Positions 17,860 to 24,349 of a DNA stretch of 38,074 bases are shown in pieces. The stretch is from Acidobacteriota bacterium. GTDB taxonomy: Bacteria > Acidobacteriota > Terriglobia > Terriglobales > Acidobacteriaceae. The stretch spans positions 1 to 38,074 of the forward strand of contig QIBC01000068.1 of assembly GCA_003225215.1 (NCBI GenBank). Direction: 5' to 3'. Positions within the stretch are counted from its first letter, which is position 1; each line of letters opens with the position of its first letter. Position numbers and translations under genes: made by a program. The notes beneath the pieces are model-generated. The model searched no databases, was not told the origin of the DNA, and worked only from the letters and a program-made list of their open reading frames with translations.

Positions 17860-19011
17860 CTATGCGCCAGTGACTACCATTAGGCTGAAGAGCGCGCTCG
17901 CGCCAATCAGGACAATTGCCGTGGCAGCGACGTGCCGACGAAAACGTCGGCCGCAGAACTGCGGTTCAAGCAGGTCGGCAGAGATCCCCCCGACGAAAAC
18001 GAACGCAAATGGCAGCGCCCAGACGATCGACGAGCCAGGAGAGAACTGCCCCGGCCACCAGGGGAGCAGCAGGCTTACTATGAGCGCCGATGAATTCCCA
18101 AAATAGCGTGTACGCTTCCAAAGGCCGAATACCACCAGGCAGCTTATGAAAGCGAGGATCTCGAGGAGTCCTCCCGGTATTACCGACAGGAAGGTGAGTC
18201 TCGACGCCGTGAGTCCGAAATATTCCCGTCTCGGGAAGAAAGCAGCAGCCGAAATATCGTGAGTGTTGAACCCGAAACATGACAGAAAAACAATAGCTCC
18301 AATAGCGCTGCTCATTCCCAGAATCGAGAGTGCTACTACCCTCCGACCAGGAGCGAGATACAGCATGAATCCGGTAGCAAGTGCCAAGCCTGCGAGTGCT
18401 GCGCTTAAACTCGCGGCGGCAGTTAATCCGATAGCAAGACCGAGCAGGACGATTCGGGGCCGCCACTTTCTCGGCGGAGCGTACAGCGTGTGGGCCACGC
18501 CGATTGCGGTATACACGAGGCCGAAGAGTCCCCATGCCGCGAGAATCCCTGAGTTCACCGTCGCAGTTGAGAGCGACATCGCTGGACTAGCACAGTAGAG
18601 GCCCAGGGCTACATATCCGCCCTCATTGCCGAAGATACGGCGCGCTACCCACCACAAGGCAGCGCCAAGCCAAGTGCCGAATACCACGAATGGTAGCCTC
18701 ACGAGCCATCGGTTGGGAGCGGCGTAGATGCTGAACGTCTTATTGTTCGCAGCCCAAGTCTTCGCCACCGATGGGAGCAATCCGGCACATCTCAACTCGA
18801 GGATGCTGTCGCCAGGAATCAGCGGAGAACTGCTACCCGCAAGCTGTCGAGACGACCAGAGCGATTGTCCAGCCAAGGCGCTGCGAGTTTCCGACATAGT
18901 GAGCGGCAAGTGCGAGGCGAGCCACAGGCATTGAATGACAAACAGCATCAGCAGTGCCGCGGCGATCTTCTGCGCTTTATGGATCTCAAAGCGCGGTCTG
19001 CGGGTGGTCAT
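17860..19011 (-). CDS. GT39-like polytopic membrane glycosyltransferase (putative)
   Basis: A 383-residue membrane protein with roughly nine hydrophobic segments. The N-terminal half resembles ArnT/PMT-type (GT39) polyprenyl-phosphate sugar transferases: one membrane segment, a soluble loop, then RWLVRLPFVVFGTWLGAALWW and FGNEGGYVALGLYCASPAM, the usual 'RLPS...A...L...SP' pattern. The acidic catalytic pair expected in the first loop is not clear (candidates are in MSETRS and GDSILELR), and the protein is shorter than typical GT39 members, lacking a C-terminal periplasmic domain. It may be a transferase acting on undecaprenyl-linked sugars or a degenerate relative. It lies 59 bp downstream of tsaD on the same strand. 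Confidence 0.55.
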   Translation of the reverse strand: MTTRRPRFEIHKAQKIAAALLMLFVIQCLWLASHLPLTMSETRSALAGQSLWSSRQLAGSSSPLIPGDSILELRCAGLLPSVAKTWAANNKTFSIYAAPNRWLVRLPFVVFGTWLGAALWWVARRIFGNEGGYVALGLYCASPAMSLSTATVNSGILAAWGLFGLVYTAIGVAHTLYAPPRKWRPRIVLLGLAIGLTAAASLSAALAGLALATGFMLYLAPGRRVVALSILGMSSAIGAIVFLSCFGFNTHDISAAAFFPRREYFGLTASRLTFLSVIPGGLLEILAFISCLVVFGLWKRTRYFGNSSALIVSLLLPWWPGQFSPGSSIVWALPFAFVFVGGISADLLEPQFCGRRFRRHVAATAIVLIGASALFSLMVVTGA

Positions 19012-19070
19012 CGAATTTTTTAATCTATCACGCGATACGAAGCTGGAAGGCGATTGCGGAAACGAGCTGA

Positions 19071-20207
19071 CTACCCGAGGGCCAGGGATGCCTGGGCGGA
19101 GAAGTGTTCTGTCGCAAACTCATGTGCTAATAGTTTCGGATAGGCAGCGGCAGCGATCATCGCCGCATTGTCCGTTGAGAGCACACGGGAGGGAAAGAAG
19201 ACGTTGAGGCCCTCCGCCTCAGCCCGCTTTATGAAATCCGATCGCAGGCTTCCATTGGCGGCAACGCCTCCGCTCACGATTAGAGATTCAACTTCCAGAT
19301 TCTCAGCCGCGCGCAGGGTTTTACCAACCAAATCTCTGATAACCGCGTCTTGAAAGGACGCAACCAGATCCAGCGTGAACTGATCGAGGTACGGCAGAAA
19401 ATCCTCGGGCCGAGGACTAGAAGTGCTCGCGAGCGCTAGACGGCGCTTTTCGATCGAAGCTTGCATGCCGTTCTTCTCCACGAAGCGAAGCACGGCCGTC
19501 TTGATGCCGCTGAAAGAGAAATCATACCGTTGGGCCTGATCCCAACCCTGCGCCTTACGCTTCTCCTGCGCTTTGACTTGCGAGCGTGGCATCGCTATCG
19601 CGCGCGGGTTTCCATGCTTCGCTAAAGCCTCAATAATCGGTCCGCCTGGATAACTGAGTGCGAGGAGCTTAGCCACTTTGTCGAAGGCCTCTCCGGCGGC
19701 ATCGTCGAGGGTGCGACCGACGCCGTGGTATTGCCAAGTTCCCGCTTTAGAACGGCTGACTATGTAGAGATGCGTGTGTCCGCCGGAGACTACAAGCGCA
19801 AGCGCCGGAAGAGGAAGGTCACCGTTAGCGCTTTGCCGGTGCTCGAGCAGGACCGCGTGGATGTGTCCTTCGAGGTGATTCACGGCGATCAGAGGCTTCG
19901 ACAGCGCAAATGAAAGTGTCTTTGCATAGGTAATGCCTACAAGCAAAGATCCTGCCAGTCCCGGACCTTGGGTTACGGCGAGGGCATCCACCTCGTCTAA
20001 TTTGATTTCGGCAAGGCCGACAGCCTGGCGCACGACCGGGACGATGGCGCGCAGGTGTTCGCGAGAGGCGAGCTCCGGAACTACTCCGCCATAAGGCATG
20101 TGGATCGCGATCTGCGAAGAAACGGCGTTGGAGAGCACCTGCTCGCCGTCGCGCACTACGGCGGCCGCAGTTTCATCGCACGAGCTCTCGATTCCAAGGA
20201 TTAGCAT
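19071..20207 (-). CDS. tsaD: tRNA N6-threonylcarbamoyladenosine transferase
   Basis: The catalytic subunit that transfers threonylcarbamoyl from TC-AMP to A37 of ANN-decoding tRNAs, working with TsaB and TsaE. The start MLILGIESSCDETAAAVV is the ASKHA phosphate-1 motif; HLEGHIHAVLLE supplies the two metal-binding histidines, VSGGHTHLY and SGGVAANGSLR are nucleotide-binding blocks, and STDNAAMIAAA is the C-terminal Asp motif. At 378 residues it is slightly longer than E. coli TsaD because of a charged insertion (SQVKAQEKRKAQGWDQAQ) in the middle. Divergent from cca with 62 bp between starts. Confidence 0.96.
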   Translation of the reverse strand: MLILGIESSCDETAAAVVRDGEQVLSNAVSSQIAIHMPYGGVVPELASREHLRAIVPVVRQAVGLAEIKLDEVDALAVTQGPGLAGSLLVGITYAKTLSFALSKPLIAVNHLEGHIHAVLLEHRQSANGDLPLPALALVVSGGHTHLYIVSRSKAGTWQYHGVGRTLDDAAGEAFDKVAKLLALSYPGGPIIEALAKHGNPRAIAMPRSQVKAQEKRKAQGWDQAQRYDFSFSGIKTAVLRFVEKNGMQASIEKRRLALASTSSPRPEDFLPYLDQFTLDLVASFQDAVIRDLVGKTLRAAENLEVESLIVSGGVAANGSLRSDFIKRAEAEGLNVFFPSRVLSTDNAAMIAAAAYPKLLAHEFATEHFSAQASLALG

Positions 20208-20269
20208 CGTCGATTCCTTATGATAAAGCGCAGGCGATACTGCGAAAGCAGAGTCGATAATTCGTTATC

Positions 20270-21130
20270 GTGGAAATCCAGGCAAATACGGCGCCGCAAC
20301 AGCGGGCGGAGCTAGCGAAGGCTTCCGCGCTATGGGTTCTGCAACAGCTACGGGCTCACGGCTACAGTGCATATTTTGTCGGCGGATGCGTGCGCGATCT
20401 GCTGCTTGGGACTTCTCCGCAGGACTATGACATTACAACCAGCGCACACCCTGAACAGGTTATGTCGCTTTTTCCGAACACGATCGCGGTCGGCGCGCAG
20501 TTTGGAGTCGTTCTGGTTGTTGTCGGTGCGGAAGGAAACGTCGAAAGTATAACCCACGTGGAAGTCGCGACGTACCGCAGCGATGTGGGATACAGCGACG
20601 GTCGCCATCCCGATGCTGTCCGATACTCCGAGACAGCGCGCGAGGACGTGCAGCGCCGGGATTTCACTATCAATGGCCTGTTGCTGGATCCATTGAGCAA
20701 TGAAGTCATCGACTACGTGGGCGGGCGTTCCGATCTGGAACGCAAGATCATCCGCACGATCGACGATCCTCGCCAACGATTTCGAGAGGATAAGTTACGC
20801 ATGATGCGCGCTGTGCGATTTGCAGCGCGCCTGAACTACGAGATCGAACCAGGCACGATGGCCGCGATTCGAGGGCGATGTCTGGATTCATACCTTGCTG
20901 CTTTTAGAGGGATTGGAGAAAGGCTGCTCCAAATCGCTAGCCTGGGGAGTGCTGCTGCACGATATCGGCAAACCGCCTACGTTTCGTGTGGCCCCGGACC
21001 GCATTCGCTTCGATCAGCATGCAGAAGTTGGAACGCGTATGGCCGAGGAGATCTGCAGGCGTCTGCGGTTTCCGAACGAAATCACCGAGCAGGTCAGCGC
21101 GCTGGTTGCGAACCACATGCGCTTCGGTGA
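20270..21130 (+). CDS. cca: CCA tRNA nucleotidyltransferase, N-terminal fragment (frame broken)
   Basis: The nucleotidyltransferase head of a CCA-adding or poly(A) polymerase-type enzyme, which builds or repairs tRNA 3' ends. It starts at a GTG. Motifs are YFVGGCVRDLLLG, PQDYDITTSA with the two metal aspartates, and the second-domain signature RRDFTINGLLLDP followed by DPRQRFREDKLRMMRAVRFAARL. Homology stops at AAIRG (about codon 203, near 20878). The remaining residues to 21130 are an out-of-frame read through the next domain. About 60 residues of the neck/body are missing at the junction, where the HD-domain part continues in another frame (20895-21461). One broken gene or an assembly error. 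Confidence 0.9.
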   Translation: MEIQANTAPQQRAELAKASALWVLQQLRAHGYSAYFVGGCVRDLLLGTSPQDYDITTSAHPEQVMSLFPNTIAVGAQFGVVLVVVGAEGNVESITHVEVATYRSDVGYSDGRHPDAVRYSETAREDVQRRDFTINGLLLDPLSNEVIDYVGGRSDLERKIIRTIDDPRQRFREDKLRMMRAVRFAARLNYEIEPGTMAAIRGRCLDSYLAAFRGIGERLLQIASLGSAAARYRQTAYVSCGPGPHSLRSACRSWNAYGRGDLQASAVSERNHRAGQRAGCEPHALR

Positions 21131-21461
21131 TGTGAAGAAGATGAAAGAGTCCACGCTGAAGCGATTCATCCGGCTACCAAAATTCGAAGAGCACCTGGAG
21201 CTGCATCGGCTTGACTGTTCAGCCAGCCACCGCGACCTCTCGTTGTACGAGTTTGTGCGCGAAAAGCTGGAGAATACTCCAGAAGAAGAGATTCGGCCCA
21301 TGCCGCTGATCACTGGTCGGGACCTCATTGAACATGGTTGGAAGCCCGGCCCGCAATTTCGGATTGTGCTGCAGGCTGTTGAGGATGCGCAACTTGAAGG
21401 AGTGCTGCACACGCGTGAGGAAGCCATGTCGTTCGTGCAGACGAATTTTGAGAAACAGTAG
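20895..21461 (+). CDS. cca: CCA tRNA nucleotidyltransferase, C-terminal HD fragment
   Basis: The displaced continuation of the preceding fragment. In this frame the homologous reading already begins upstream of 20895 (EGDVWIHT then LLLLEGLEKGC), followed by the HD-domain motif LAWGVLLHDIGKPPTFR and FDQHAEVGTRMAEEICRRLRFP, and a C-terminal LITGRDLIEHGWKPGPQF, the tRNA-binding tail motif. There is no convincing independent start. The His-Asp pair suggests a metal phosphohydrolase activity as in many long CCA enzymes. Confidence 0.88.
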   Translation: MLLLEGLEKGCSKSLAWGVLLHDIGKPPTFRVAPDRIRFDQHAEVGTRMAEEICRRLRFPNEITEQVSALVANHMRFGDVKKMKESTLKRFIRLPKFEEHLELHRLDCSASHRDLSLYEFVREKLENTPEEEIRPMPLITGRDLIEHGWKPGPQFRIVLQAVEDAQLEGVLHTREEAMSFVQTNFEKQ

Positions 21462-21832
21462 AGCCGAATAAGGAAGCCAAAATGGTAGCAGCAGCTCCCT
21501 TAGTGCAGAGGCAATACTCTGCCATGGCAATCGAAGCTCTAGACGAATCGAATTTCAATGCTGTTAAGAATTGGTGACAGCAGCTTCCAATTTTCTTCAG
21601 CCAGGCGAGTCGCTTGGTAACTCCTTGGTGCCAACTCTCATCCCAATCAGCGAATACAGACACTATTCAATGCCTGCTTTGGGGTGCTCTTCGTCGTGGA
21701 GATGATCAAGCAAACGCGCAGACTCGTGTATTCGTGGATAAGGACGTGGAGTCAGATTCTGCTGGGTGAATTGATTGCGTTGAGCCAGCCTGGGACCGAT
21801 TTCAGAAGATAAACAGAGGCACAGAGGGAAAA
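21462..21832. other. Intergenic region, no feature recognised
   Basis: About 370 bp between cca and the sodA terminator. No ORF with credible composition and start, no RNA gene and no strong repeat were seen; a 31-codon ORF at 21482 was rejected. Confidence 0.5.
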
Positions 21833-21858
21833 GGCCGCTCACAACTGAGCGGCCTTTC
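21833..21858 (-). terminator. Rho-independent terminator of sodA (bidirectional)
   Basis: Perfect 9-bp stem GGCCGCTCA / TGAGCGGCC with a four-base loop. On the minus strand it follows the superoxide dismutase stop and leads into TTTTTCCC; on the plus strand it is followed by TTTCTATTT, so it may also stop transcripts from the left. Confidence 0.88.
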
Positions 21859-21876
21859 TATTTGCAAAATCCGACT

Positions 21877-22479
21877 CTACTTGAATCGCTTATTGATCTC
21901 ATCCCAATTCACGACGTTCCACCAAGCGGCCAGATACTCGGGACGGCGGTTCTGATATTTCAAATAATAGGCGTGCTCCCAAACATCGTTTCCCATAATG
22001 GCATAATGGCCATCCATGATGGGATTATCCTGATTGGCAGTCGAAATCACTTCCAACTTTCCGGCCTTGCTTCGCACGAGCCACACCCATCCGCTACCGA
22101 AGCGCTTCGTGCCCGCGTCGTTGAATTGCTTCTGAAATTCTTCAAAGCTGCCAAATACTTTCTTGATCTCGTCGGCAATGCGTCCGGTGGGCGGGCCTCC
22201 GCCCTTTGGCTTCATAATCTGCCAAAACATCGTGTGATTCATGTGTCCGCCCCCATTGTTGCGAACAGCCGTGCGGATGTCTTCGGGAACGTTGTTGATG
22301 TCGCGCAGCAAGTCCTCGACGCTCTTGCTGCCGAGCTGCGAGTGTTTCTCGATCGCCGCGTTCAGATTGTTCACATAGGCGGCGTGATGCTTGTCGTGAT
22401 GCAATGTCATGGTTTGCGCATCGATATGAGGTTCCAGCGCGGAATAATCGTAGGGGAGCGGCGGAAGTGAGTGCGCCAC
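21877..22479 (-). CDS. sodA: Superoxide dismutase, Fe/Mn family
   Basis: A 200-residue Fe/Mn superoxide dismutase. The four metal ligands are visible: His in [13 protein letters not shown], His in NHTMFW, and Asp and His in [24 protein letters not shown] and GSGWVWLV are conserved core motifs; the GGGHxNH form is usual in manganese or cambialistic enzymes, so Mn is slightly favoured. It starts at a GTG with a good AAAGGAG Shine-Dalgarno element and has no signal peptide, so it is cytoplasmic. It lies 100 bp downstream of the peptide-modification genes on the same strand, has its own ribosome-binding site and ends in a strong terminator; co-transcription with that locus is possible. Confidence 0.96.
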   Translation of the reverse strand: MAHSLPPLPYDYSALEPHIDAQTMTLHHDKHHAAYVNNLNAAIEKHSQLGSKSVEDLLRDINNVPEDIRTAVRNNGGGHMNHTMFWQIMKPKGGGPPTGRIADEIKKVFGSFEEFQKQFNDAGTKRFGSGWVWLVRSKAGKLEVISTANQDNPIMDGHYAIMGNDVWEHAYYLKYQNRRPEYLAAWWNVVNWDEINKRFK

Positions 22480-22580
22480 GTCTTTCTCCTTTATCTAGCA
22501 AGTTCAGCCCGCAAAGGCCAACCGGGGATCATAAATCAATCGCAGAATTGTCGTGCAGGCTTGAAGCTGTTCAAGCTGCC

Positions 22581-23348
22581 TCACTGAACGGGAGACAACA
22601 CTGCACTGATGCGAATGAGATCGGCAAGGACTCGGTTTGTTTCTTCCTGTGGCAGACCGGCGGACTTCGCAATCTCGGCAACCTGCCGAGATCCGTTCAC
22701 GGCCTCCATGACGGCAATTGCGGTTGGGTCGAGCTCTACCACGTAAATTCTGCCGTGGTGCGTTCTCGAAAACAGCAGAGTTGTTGGTTTGCGTGGAGCA
22801 TCGGTTGGAGTTTTTCCCTCTCTTAAATTTTCGAGTACTTCGGGAATTGCAAACCGAAACTCGCGTGTCGTTGTCGAAATGCCATGCTGCAGGAAGCGAC
22901 AGATTGGAGTGGGTTCTGAGGTAGCGATTTGCACGAAGAATGCGAACTCATACTCCAACAGCTCGCTCCACCATTCCTCGCTGCGTCTTCCGCGCAGTTC
23001 CGAAAGCACAAGGGCGCCCACCGTTCTCGCTGTCGCCAGCGATCCCAAAATACAAGTCTGAAGGATTGAATCGAACGTCATGCTGTCCGCGAGGTTCACT
23101 GCAGCATTTTCTGAGCGGAGCAGAGCTGCGGAGTGTCGAAACCCCCGATTAAGCCGATCGCGGTAGTAGCGTCGCGCGAGAAAGAGCGAGAAACGCTCGG
23201 CTCGCTTGGCTTCGTTCCAATCCAGGAAAACTTCTCCTTTGCTGGCGGACCGTAAGCCGGAGTCTGTCAGATACCGAATAACGTGATCCTGAATATCACG
23301 ATCACCACTCGCCCAGCGGCGGCCAGATCCACGTTGTGTCGGCTGCAT
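22581..23348 (-). CDS. MNIO partner protein, putative RiPP recognition (DUF2063/PqqD-like)
   Basis: A 255-residue protein whose ATG lies three bases after the stop of the upstream MNIO frame, implying translational coupling. The N-terminal half is helical and charged (RDIQDHVIRYLTDSGLR, LLEYEFAFFVQIAT), resembling DUF2063/HvfC or MbnC-type partner proteins. The C-terminal 75 residues (KPTTLLFSRTHHGRIYVVEL, then DPTAIAVMEAVNGSRQVAEI and a terminal VLADLIRISAVLSPVQ) look like a winged-helix PqqD/RRE-type domain, the usual leader-binding module of RiPP pathways. By analogy it would dock the precursor peptide onto the MNIO enzyme. The similarity is at the level of pattern and context, not a certain family match. 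Confidence 0.55.
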   Translation of the reverse strand: MQPTQRGSGRRWASGDRDIQDHVIRYLTDSGLRSASKGEVFLDWNEAKRAERFSLFLARRYYRDRLNRGFRHSAALLRSENAAVNLADSMTFDSILQTCILGSLATARTVGALVLSELRGRRSEEWWSELLEYEFAFFVQIATSEPTPICRFLQHGISTTTREFRFAIPEVLENLREGKTPTDAPRKPTTLLFSRTHHGRIYVVELDPTAIAVMEAVNGSRQVAEIAKSAGLPQEETNRVLADLIRISAVLSPVQ

Positions 23349-23351
23349 CAA

Positions 23352-23639
23352 TTAACTCGCTTCCGCGCGGCACAGAGCAAATGCGGCTCGCGTGCATTGC
23401 ATGCTGTCTTCGAGTTGTGCTGCGGTTATGGTTGGAGAAAAGACATCGACGGTTACCGCGCGCAATTCTGGCGCTTGTTCGGCGATCCAACACGCCAGGC
23501 GCAAAATCTCATCGCTCGGCGAAGTTGGCGCGATCCATGGCCCCTGCAAATCGCGGTCGTACTCCACTCCGGCTACGTGGATCTCAACTATGCGATCCAG
23601 CGGGAACTCCGCGAGATATTCCCGGGAATCGATTTTCCG
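23352..23639 (-). CDS. DUF692/MNIO enzyme, C-terminal fragment
   Basis: The second half of the MNIO gene in a different frame from the first. It reads RKIDSREYLAEFPLDRIVEI, then HVAGVEYDRDLQGPWIAP, which is the DUF692 'LPLDRVVEIHLAG' block with its metal-ligand His, and ends FALCRAEAS. No start codon of its own is convincing (a GTG at 23567 lies inside the homologous region). About 70 residues that should lie between this and the N-terminal fragment are absent. Its stop is immediately followed by the partner gene. Confidence 0.65.
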   Translation of the reverse strand, partial: RKIDSREYLAEFPLDRIVEIHVAGVEYDRDLQGPWIAPTSPSDEILRLACWIAEQAPELRAVTVDVFSPTITAAQLEDSMQCTRAAFALCRAEAS

Positions 23640-23986
23640 ATAATGTCCGTGTACAAAGGCGGGAAGACGTAATCAAGCGATCGCGCGTGGTCTTGAGTGT
23701 GCAGGCATTGAAAATGCTCAGCCACCCAGGGACCTTTGTATCGTTCCTGAAGCTCACGAGCGCGTTTGAGCGCGAACTCGCTGAGCGGGTCAGAGAGCTG
23801 TCCCAGGTAATCGTGTAGGAGCAGAGGGAACTGCTGCTGGATTTGCGGGAAAAATTCATCGTCCGCGGCTGGCGGATCGGCCATCGAGAGGTGATCGATC
23901 AGCTCAGGATGATCAAGCGTGAATTGCGCAAGATGTGGGTTGTAGAAAGTTCCGATGGAGAGCCGGTCTTGAGAAAGGGCAGTCAT
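23588..23986 (-). CDS. DUF692/MNIO family RiPP-modifying enzyme, N-terminal fragment
   Basis: The start of a multinuclear non-haem iron-dependent oxidative enzyme (DUF692, TIM barrel). Visible family features are LSIGTFYNPHLAQFTLDHPE, LLLHDYLGQLSDPLSEFAL with the early His ligand, then KGPWVAEHFQCL (the 'WVSEHL' block) and YVFPPLYTD. Family members such as MbnB, TglH and the bufferin enzymes use two or three irons to oxidise cysteine side chains in peptide substrates. The frame is lost after YTDII near 23640 and ends at 23588 in unrelated residues. An upstream extension to 24028 would begin inside the 28-bp palindrome and is not preferred. It lies directly downstream of the triple-repeat peptide gene. 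Confidence 0.68.
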   Translation of the reverse strand: MTALSQDRLSIGTFYNPHLAQFTLDHPELIDHLSMADPPAADDEFFPQIQQQFPLLLHDYLGQLSDPLSEFALKRARELQERYKGPWVAEHFQCLHTQDHARSLDYVFPPLYTDIIGKSIPGNISRSSRWIA

Positions 23987-23997
23987 GTGCAGAATGA

Positions 23998-24025
23998 GTA
24001 GAGACGCAGCATGCTGCGTCTCTAC
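23998..24025. repeat. Perfect 28-bp palindrome between peptide and MNIO genes
   Basis: Identical to the palindrome inside mutM (arms GTAGAGACGCAGCA and reverse complement). It begins 12 bp after the peptide stop codon and ends 11 bp before the MNIO ATG. In the transcript it would form a 14-bp-stem hairpin without a following U-tract, which could stabilise the upstream peptide message and lower readthrough into the enzyme gene. Confidence 0.9.
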
Positions 24026-24037
24026 CAAACCATCTGA

Positions 24038-24178
24038 TTAGTGGCAGGTGGGAGCGACCTCGGTGCTCTCAACCAGCTTCACGCTGTTGTGACAGGTTGG
24101 GGCCACCTCGGCGGTCTCAACCAGTTTTACGTTGGAGTGACATGTCGGAGCTACTTCGCTAATTTCGATAATCTTCAT
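24038..24178 (-). CDS. Putative RiPP precursor peptide with three EVAPTCH repeats (46 aa)
   Basis: A 46-codon ORF with a strong AAGGAGAAG ribosome-binding site six bases before the ATG. The product is three consecutive units: MKIIEISEVAPTCH (14 residues), SNVKLVETAEVAPTCH (16) and NSVKLVESTEVAPTCH (16), the last ending at the stop codon. Each unit ends in the same Cys-His. The seven EVAPTCH codons are identical in amino acid but differ in third positions in six of seven codons across the copies, so the peptide sequence is under selection. There is no signal peptide or long leader; the VKLVE segments may serve as internal recognition. Next to a DUF692/MNIO gene and an RRE-like partner, it is best read as a multi-core precursor modified at cysteine. 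No known family was recognised. Confidence 0.8.
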   Translation of the reverse strand: MKIIEISEVAPTCHSNVKLVETAEVAPTCHNSVKLVESTEVAPTCH

Positions 24179-24184
24179 TCAATT

Positions 24185-24193
24185 CTTCTCCTT
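24185..24193 (-). promoter_or_regulatory. Strong Shine-Dalgarno of the precursor peptide
   Basis: AAGGAGAAG, six bases upstream of the ATG at 24178. It is one of the better ribosome-binding sites in the window and supports translation of a peptide too short for routine gene calls. Confidence 0.8.
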
Positions 24194-24273
24194 GTAGTTC
24201 CCCAAATTGCGTACAGCAATAAGCTAGATGCCCAGAACCTAAATCGGTGTGCGGAATTTTCTCAGACCGGCCG

Positions 24274-24287
24274 AATTTGGGCAAATT
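24274..24287. promoter_or_regulatory. Palindromic operator-like site in the divergent intergenic region
   Basis: AATTTG-GG-CAAATT, a 6-bp perfect dyad with a 2-bp centre, lies in the 171-bp gap between the divergent precursor peptide and EgtD-like methyltransferase genes, 96 bp from the peptide ATG and 63 bp from the methyltransferase ATG. The position suits a regulator controlling both sides. No regulator gene is adjacent. Confidence 0.4.
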
Positions 24288-24349
24288 GGCAGTTTTTACA
24301 TCCCTGACGTTGATGGGCGCGATCCCATGCCCGATACAATGCGGTTGAG

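Noticed and set aside
21482-21577. 31-codon ORF after cca
   Set aside because: No ribosome-binding site, no repeat or motif and no context supporting a gene.
23987-24028. Upstream start of the MNIO frame giving an N-terminus MVETQHAASL
   Set aside because: These residues are the translation of the 28-bp palindrome, the same as in the mutM insertion. The ATG at 23986 gives a family-like N-terminus, so the upstream start is probably only an open frame.
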